A program made the position numbers and the translations under genes. This document shows positions 58,913 to 64,000 of a stretch of DNA of 64,000 bases, piece by piece. Below the pieces are notes generated by a model. That model was not told the origin of the DNA. It saw only the letters and a program-made list of their open reading frames with translations, and did not search any database. The DNA lies in contig NZ_FOFF01000008.1 of NCBI RefSeq assembly GCF_900110755.1, positions 8,346-72,345 of the forward strand, given 5' to 3'. The DNA is from Streptomyces sp. yr375 (GTDB lineage: Bacteria; Actinomycetota; Actinomycetes; Streptomycetales; Streptomycetaceae). Positions within the stretch are counted from its first letter, which is position 1, and every line of letters begins with the position of its first letter.

Positions 58913-60028
58913 TCAGGTCAGGTAGGCCGGAGTGCTCACGGGCAACGTAAATCGGAACTCGGCGCCGCCGACGGGGGCGCGGCCGACCGTGATGGTGCCG
59001 CCGTGGGCTTCGACGATGCCCTTGACGATGTACAGCCCGAGGCCCGTGCCGCCGCGCTTGCTGCCCCGCCAGAAGCGGGTGAAGACGCGGTTCATGGACT
59101 CCTCCGGGATGCCGGCGCCCTCGTCGCTCACGGTGACCGATGTGCCGGTGTCCTCCCCTTCCCTGGGGGACACGGCGGGCGTGATGTCGATGGTGACGGT
59201 TCCCTCGCCGTGGCGCACCGCATTTTCGATCAGGTTGCTGAGGACCTGGTCGACCTTGTCGGGGTCGGCCCACAGGGCGGGCAGCGGCTGCTCGATGCGG
59301 AGCAGGAACCGGTCGGCGGGCTGGCCGGCGGCGACGGAGGCCTGGATGTGGCGTCCTACGGCCGCGCCTATGTCGACGGGCTGGCGGCGTACCTCCAGCC
59401 GTCCGCTGTCGATGCGCGAGATGTCCAGCAGTTCGGCGATGAGCCGGGTGACGCGGTCCGCGTCGGCGTCGACGGTCTCCAGCATCAGCCGCTTCTGGTC
59501 GTCGGTGAACCTCGTCCACTTGGCGAGCAGGGTGGCGGTGAAGCCCTTGACGGAGGTGAGGGGCGAGCGCAGTTCGTGGGCGACGACGGCGATCAGCTCG
59601 GCGTGGCTGCGTTCGGTGCGGCGGCGGGCCTCGGTGTCGCGCAGCGACACGACGACCCGGCGGACGGGGCCGGTGGGTTCGCCGCGCAGATACCGGACGG
59701 TGACGAGCACTTCGCGGCCGCCCGGCAGCAGCAGGTTGCGCTCGGGCTGGCCGACGCGGATGGCGAGGCCGCCGTAGGGGTCGGTCAGTTGCCACCAGCG
59801 GCGGCCTTCGAGGTCCTCTAATGGCAGGGCCTTGTCGAGGGGCCGGCCGAGGGCGTCCTTCGCGGGGATCGCGGTGATGCGGCGGGCGGCGGCGTTGAAG
59901 CAGATCACGTGCCCGTGCTCGTCGGCGACGACGAGTCCGTCGGGCAGGTCGTCGGGGTCGATGCCGAGTCCGGTGAGGTCACCGGCGGCTCGGGCCGCTC
60001 CCGGTGCGCTGCTCGTGCCGACACTCAT
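58913..60028 (-). CDS. PAS-domain sensor histidine kinase, orphan
   Basis: The 371-residue protein has a PAS domain (LPDGLVVADEHGHVICFNAAARRITAIPA, residues 26-130), a HisKA dimerisation helix with the phosphoacceptor in VVAHELRSPLTSVKGF (His near 149) and a HATPase_c domain (NLIENAVRHGEG N-box, VSDEGAGIPEE, RGGTGLGLYIVKGIVEAHGG). There are no transmembrane helices, so it is cytoplasmic. No response regulator is adjacent. The signal and partner are unknown. Confidence 0.92.
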   Translation of the reverse strand: MSVGTSSAPGAARAAGDLTGLGIDPDDLPDGLVVADEHGHVICFNAAARRITAIPAKDALGRPLDKALPLEDLEGRRWWQLTDPYGGLAIRVGQPERNLLLPGGREVLVTVRYLRGEPTGPVRRVVVSLRDTEARRRTERSHAELIAVVAHELRSPLTSVKGFTATLLAKWTRFTDDQKRLMLETVDADADRVTRLIAELLDISRIDSGRLEVRRQPVDIGAAVGRHIQASVAAGQPADRFLLRIEQPLPALWADPDKVDQVLSNLIENAVRHGEGTVTIDITPAVSPREGEDTGTSVTVSDEGAGIPEESMNRVFTRFWRGSKRGGTGLGLYIVKGIVEAHGGTITVGRAPVGGAEFRFTLPVSTPAYLT

Positions 60029-60083
60029 CCCCGTACCTCACCTCCCGTCCTCCCGGAAGAGGTCCCCCGAGCACGTCACCCTA

Positions 60084-60935
<852 letters not shown>

Positions 60936-61002
60936 GTTCGGTTTCACCTTCGATATCGGTACGGCTCGCACGACAGCGGGGGCCAACCCAAACCCCCCTC
61001 AG

Positions 61003-61068
61003 GGGCGCGGGGGCTGTTCTGATCTGCGGCTCCGCCGCGTGGCGCGACCAGCCCCCACCGGCCGCCAC
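61003..61068. repeat. Dispersed intergenic repeat (long form)
   Basis: GGGGCGCGGGGGCTGTTCTG, ATCTGCGGCTCCGCCGCGTG and GCGCGACCAGCCCCCACC match the elements at 23672-23757 and 37027-37094. It lies between rplT and the TrmH-family gene, which are on the same strand. Confidence 0.8.
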
Positions 61069-61101
61069 AAGAACGACTGCCGATCACGTCAGCAGCAAAG
61101 A

Positions 61102-61126
61102 ACCCGCAGGCATCAAGCCTGCGGGT
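61102..61126 (-). terminator. Intrinsic terminator of infC-rpmI-rplT
   Basis: A 10-bp stem, ACCCGCAGGC at 61102-61111 with GCCTGCGGGT at 61117-61126, has a 5-base loop. On the minus strand it is followed by TCTTTGCT, a T-rich tail. It lies 34 bases after the rplT stop codon. Confidence 0.85.
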
Positions 61127-61159
61127 CCTCAGTCACATCGGCTCAAAGCCAGCGCAGCG

Positions 61160-61543
61160 TCACGCGGCCTTGGGCGCGTTCACGTCCGCCGGGAGGGCCT
61201 TCTGCGCGGCCTCGACCAGCGCGGCGAACGCGGTGGCGTCGTTCACGGCCAGCTCGGCCAGGATCTTGCGGTCGACCTCGATGTTCGCGGCCTTCAGACC
61301 CTGGATGAAGCGGTTGTACGTGATGCCGTTGGCGCGGGCAGCGGCGTTGATGCGCTGGATCCACAGCTGACGGAAGTCGCCCTTGCGCTTCTTGCGGTCG
61401 TTGTAGTTGTAGACCAGCGAGTGGGTGACCTGCTCCTTGGCCTTGCGGTACAGGCGCGAACGCTGACCGCGGTAGCCGGAGGCCGCCTCGAGGATCGCCC
61501 GGCGCTTCTTGTGGGCGTTGACTGCCCGCTTGACGCGTGCCAC
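61160..61543 (-). CDS. rplT: 50S ribosomal protein L20
   Basis: The 127-residue protein is full-length L20: [57 protein letters not shown] [20 protein letters not shown] and the C-terminal [20 protein letters not shown]. It binds 23S rRNA early in 50S assembly. It is the last gene of infC-rpmI-rplT, about 109 bases after rpmI. In other bacteria L20 represses this operon; no such leader structure is seen here with confidence. Confidence 0.97.
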   Translation of the reverse strand: MARVKRAVNAHKKRRAILEAASGYRGQRSRLYRKAKEQVTHSLVYNYNDRKKRKGDFRQLWIQRINAAARANGITYNRFIQGLKAANIEVDRKILAELAVNDATAFAALVEAAQKALPADVNAPKAA

Positions 61544-61652
61544 TTTTTAACTCCTTGTAGCGGGGCCGTGGTTGTCTTCACACGGCCCGGAATCGATGGG
61601 GTCCCGGTCCAGACGTGGGGCGCGCGTGATCAAGGGATCAGGCGCCGCTGCG

Positions 61653-61847
61653 TCACTTGCCGAGAAGCTTCTTGATCTTCGCGGCGTCGCCCGGGGCCAT
61701 CTCGGCGGTGCCGGTGAGGCGGCGCGTCACGCGGGACGACTTGTGCTCGAGCAGGTGGCGCTTGCCGGCGCGCTCACGGAGCACCTTGCCGGAGCCGGTG
61801 ATCTTGAAGCGCTTGCTGGCACCGCTGTGCGACTTGTTCTTCGGCAT
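61653..61847 (-). CDS. rpmI: 50S ribosomal protein L35
   Basis: The 64-residue basic protein begins [20 protein letters not shown] and ends [10 protein letters not shown], matching L35 along its whole length. It lies between infC and rplT as usual. Confidence 0.97.
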   Translation of the reverse strand: MPKNKSHSGASKRFKITGSGKVLRERAGKRHLLEHKSSRVTRRLTGTAEMAPGDAAKIKKLLGK

Positions 61848-61954
61848 AGCGCCGTTCTCTCCTCGTCGGTGGCGTTCCGGTGCCCGGCCGTGAAACCGGG
61901 CACGATGGAACGTCGCTTGTATCGGTTGGGTCCTTGGGACTCACGTCCCGTGGA

Positions 61955-62674
61955 TCACGCCTCGGCGGAAGCCTCGGCAGGGGCCTCGGCGTCTTCCTTG
62001 ACGTCCTCGGCTTCGATGTCGTCTGCGTCGACGTCGTCCTCGAAGTCCGTCTCGGCGTTGACGGCGTCGGCGTCCGCGGCGTTCTGCGAGCGACCGGGGT
62101 TGGCCTTCGCCTCGGCCTTGCGGGCCTCCTGCGCCTGCCGGGCCTCGGCCATCGCCTCGGTCTTCTTCTTGTGCGGACCGAGAACCATGATCATGTTTCG
62201 GCCGTCCTGCTTCGGGTTCGACTCGATGAACCCGAGGTCCTGGACGTCCTCCGCGAGACGCTGCAGCAGTCGGTATCCCAGCTCGGGACGGGACTGCTCA
62301 CGACCGCGGAACATGATCGTGATCTTGACCTTGTCGCCCTGCTTGAGGAACCGGACGACGTGACCCTTTTTGGTGTCGTAGTCGTGCGGGTCGATCTTCG
62401 GCCGGAGCTTCATCTCCTTGATGACCGTGTGCGCCTGGTTCTTGCGCGCCTCACGGGCCTTCATGGCCGACTCGTACTTGAACTTGCCGTAGTCCATGAG
62501 CTTGCAGACCGGCGGGCGGGCGGTCGCCGCGACCTCGACCAGGTCCAGGTCGTACTCCTGCGCAAGCTCCAGTGCCTTGGCCAGGGGGACGATGCCCACC
62601 TGCTCGCCACTGGGACCGACAAGTCGCACCTCGGGAACGCGAATCCGGTCGTTGATGCGGGGCTCGGCGCTGAT
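61955..62674 (-). CDS. infC: Translation initiation factor IF-3, AUC start
   Basis: The 239-residue protein begins [20 protein letters not shown] and has both IF-3 domains: N-domain to the linker ([20 protein letters not shown]) and C-domain ([40 protein letters not shown]). It is followed by an Asp/Glu/Ala-rich tail of about 55 residues (from about 185) beyond the E. coli-like end. GAGGAGG lies four bases before an ATC codon at 62674. No ATG or GTG is in register with that ribosome site, so the start is AUC, which is consistent with the known use of rare starts by infC for autoregulation through IF-3. ATG at 62761 is a poor alternative. Confidence 0.9.
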   Translation of the reverse strand: MSAEPRINDRIRVPEVRLVGPSGEQVGIVPLAKALELAQEYDLDLVEVAATARPPVCKLMDYGKFKYESAMKAREARKNQAHTVIKEMKLRPKIDPHDYDTKKGHVVRFLKQGDKVKITIMFRGREQSRPELGYRLLQRLAEDVQDLGFIESNPKQDGRNMIMVLGPHKKKTEAMAEARQAQEARKAEAKANPGRSQNAADADAVNAETDFEDDVDADDIEAEDVKEDAEAPAEASAEA

Positions 62675-62761
62675 GGATCCTCCTCGGTAGCACCACGCGG
62701 CGGTCTGGCGGACGGCCGCGTAACGTCTGTGTTCGTTTGGCTTGTAACCACGCCGAAGCAC

Positions 62762-62792
62762 AAAAAATGCCCCGAACGATCACATGCGGGGC
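62762..62792 (-). terminator. Leader attenuator candidate upstream of infC
   Basis: On the minus strand GCCCCG (62792-62787) pairs with CGGGGC (62774-62769), with a 12-base loop CATGTGATCGTT, and is followed by A and then six T. It lies about 85 bases before the infC ribosome site. An intrinsic terminator inside the leader of a translation-factor operon suggests attenuation. The stem is only 6 bp, so it would be a weak terminator. Confidence 0.55.
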
Positions 62793-63071
62793 TCCAAGCA
62801 CTACCGGAGCACCGCCGCGAGGATCGCGGGGCGCACTACCGGGCGACTCCATCGTCCGTACGGAACGATGGTGGCCGCCTGACCGGGGTGACCCGCAGCC
62901 CGTGAGGACAGTCGGGTGGGAGCTCGGAAACTCCACTTGTGGGCCGGGCCCGCCGTGCTTGGGGCGCACGCGTGTCCGACCGGTCGTTACACGAGATTAG
63001 CAGCCTGCGCCAGGAACGGCGAATCCGGCCTCGGTACGGGCCTTGTCCGCCCTGCGCCTATCGTGTCCCAC
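62793..63071. promoter_or_regulatory. Divergent promoter region infC/DUF1844
   Basis: This stretch must contain the infC operon promoter leftward and the DUF1844 promoter rightward. An AT-richer patch around 62990-63000 (TTACACGAGATTAGC) could supply -10 elements on either strand. I see no gene in it. Confidence 0.4.
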
Positions 63072-63446
63072 ATGAGTGACACCTCCCCCGGCGGCTCCGC
63101 CGAGACCCCCGGCCCCGACTTCGACGAGATGACCCGCGACATCGCCGAGGTCCCCGCCGTCGAGGTGATCGTGACGGTCGCCGTCAACCTGATGAGCGCC
63201 GCCGCCGTGAAGCTCGGTCTGACCGAGGAGGGCGACAAGTACAAGGACCTGGACGAGGCCCGCAAGCTGGTGCACGCCCTCGCCGGGCTGCTCGACGCGA
63301 GCGCGACCGAGATCAGCTCCTTCCACGCGGCCCCGCTGCGCGACGGTCTGAAGTCGCTCCAGCTCGCGTTCCGCGAGGCGTCGCTCGTGCGGGACGAACC
63401 GGGTCAGGGCCCGGGCGAGAAGTACACCGGCCCGGTCTACGGCTAG
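63072..63446 (+). CDS. DUF1844 protein
   Basis: The 124-residue protein has the DUF1844 core DIAEVPAVEVIVTVAVNLMSAAAVKLGLTEEG and KDLDEARKLVHALAGLLDAS, with acidic and Gly/Pro tails. The family is common in actinomycetes next to infC, and its function is unknown. The ATG at 63072 opens the conserved acidic N-terminus (SDTSPGGSAETPG). No good ribosome site is seen, so a leaderless transcript is possible. Confidence 0.85.
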   Translation: MSDTSPGGSAETPGPDFDEMTRDIAEVPAVEVIVTVAVNLMSAAAVKLGLTEEGDKYKDLDEARKLVHALAGLLDASATEISSFHAAPLRDGLKSLQLAFREASLVRDEPGQGPGEKYTGPVYG

Positions 63447-63486
63447 CCGACCCGGCGTTCGCGCGGCTCAACCTCTTTCGTTCAGC

Positions 63487-64000
63487 TCAGCCTCGTACGT
63501 ACAAGGGCTCGCCCGGAGGCGTCGTCCCGGCCGGCAGCAGTGCCAGGTCGAGGCCGCGCACCAGGCGGGCCCTCAGTGTTTCGTCGGCGGCGAGTCGCCG
63601 GGCCACGGCTCGGGCGGCCTCGGCGGGGACGGCGGCCGGGTCGAGGACGAGGGCGAGGGTGCCGTCGGCCTGGCCGGGGCCGAGGTGGGCGGCGACGACG
63701 TCGGGTTCGGCGGCCACCGCGTCGCGGACCGCGCGGCGGACCGCCGGATCGGCGAGCGGGTCGGCCGTCGTACGGCCCTCGGCGAGCGCCAGCAGCGCGG
63801 GCCCGGTCAGTTCGAAGGCCACCGGTCCCGCCAGGTCGAGGACGACGGTGTCGGCCTTCTCGTGCACGGCGGCCTGGAGCGCCTGGTGCAGGGGTACGGC
63901 GACGGGGCGGGCCTCGGGGTCCCAGCGGGCCAGTGAGTCGGTGGACGTGAAGGCGGGCAGCGCGGTGCGGGCGCCGGCCTTCAGGGTGGGGACGGCCATG
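63487..64000 (-). CDS. SseB-family protein, 5' end outside the window
   Basis: The 170 residues visible begin at MAVPTLKAGARTALPAFTST and continue with LHQALQAAVHEKADTVVLDLAGP. This is the middle and C-terminal part of the SseB (type III secretion SseB-like, PF07179) domain as found in many Streptomyces proteins of unknown role. In family members a further N-terminal segment of about 70-80 residues precedes this Met, so the gene most likely starts beyond base 64000 and is partial here. It is convergent with the DUF1844 gene. Confidence 0.8.
   Translation of the reverse strand, partial: MAVPTLKAGARTALPAFTSTDSLARWDPEARPVAVPLHQALQAAVHEKADTVVLDLAGPVAFELTGPALLALAEGRTTADPLADPAVRRAVRDAVAAEPDVVAAHLGPGQADGTLALVLDPAAVPAEAARAVARRLAADETLRARLVRGLDLALLPAGTTPPGEPLYVRG

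Noticed and set aside
62451..62969. Frame through the infC leader and start as a separate 172-residue protein
   Set aside because: It runs through the leader hairpin and the 5' part of infC in another frame and shows no recognisable domain.

Overview
The window is chromosomal DNA from a Streptomyces or a very close actinomycete. G+C is very high, third codon positions are GC-saturated, GTG starts and 4-bp ATGA/GTGA stop-start overlaps are frequent, and the gene content and order match the conserved Streptomyces core. No integrase, transposase, phage structural gene or CRISPR array was seen.

Layout. (a) 1-4.9 kb: the 3' part of a tRNA-Val(GAC), a zinc-ribbon protein, an APH-fold phosphotransferase, a small membrane protein, a membrane-anchored Ser/Thr kinase and, convergent to it, a SpoU RNA methyltransferase. 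(b) 4.9-11.8 kb: corrinoid genes cobA (fused to a precorrin-2 dehydrogenase domain), a bluB-cobT fusion with an N-terminal low-complexity region of about 700 residues, and cobL. (c) 11.9-15.9 kb: an acetyltransferase and the methionine importer metN-metI-metQ, with a candidate leader peptide upstream. (d) 15.9-23.6 kb: membrane proteins, GNAT, sigma factor, Tat-exported GlpQ, PlsC, a TetR-MFS pair and an aldo/keto reductase. (e) 23.8-25.7 kb: argH and, upstream of it, a deleted and frameshifted argG remnant that still has an ARG-box-like site. (f) 26-33.4 kb: two secreted proteins, then a three-gene operon headed by a 1661-residue caspase / Hsp90-type ATPase / winged-helix-repeat protein, followed by a Cys-rich protein and a membrane protein. 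This is the best candidate for an unusual biological system in the window. (g) 33.5-36.9 kb: an extracytosolic flavin module: ferric-reductase-like membrane oxidoreductase, secreted protein with three FMN-binding domains, and ApbE flavin transferase. (h) 37.1-42 kb: argCJBDR with an ARG-box-like site before argC. (i) 42-55 kb: solute-binding-like protein, YfhO-type membrane protein, secreted GH51 arabinofuranosidase, DUF6314, a histidine-phosphatase-fold protein lacking catalytic residues, GNAT, a MocR/EamA divergent pair whose ATG codons overlap, DUF1918, a Tat-exported GH10-like hydrolase and 3-hydroxybutyryl-CoA dehydrogenase. (j) 55.1-64 kb: pheST, a PAS histidine kinase, a TrmH-family methyltransferase, infC-rpmI-rplT (infC with an apparent AUC start behind a leader hairpin with a U tract), DUF1844 and the 3' part of an SseB-family gene.

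A recurring structural pattern is that four of the nine convergent gene junctions (3.9, 16.8, 37.1 and 52.6 kb) carry tandem copies of the 3' end of the minus-strand gene, stop codon included, running outward into the intergenic space. Two more junctions have overlapping coding ends, and others carry a dispersed Streptomyces-type intergenic repeat or a 52-bp perfect palindrome.
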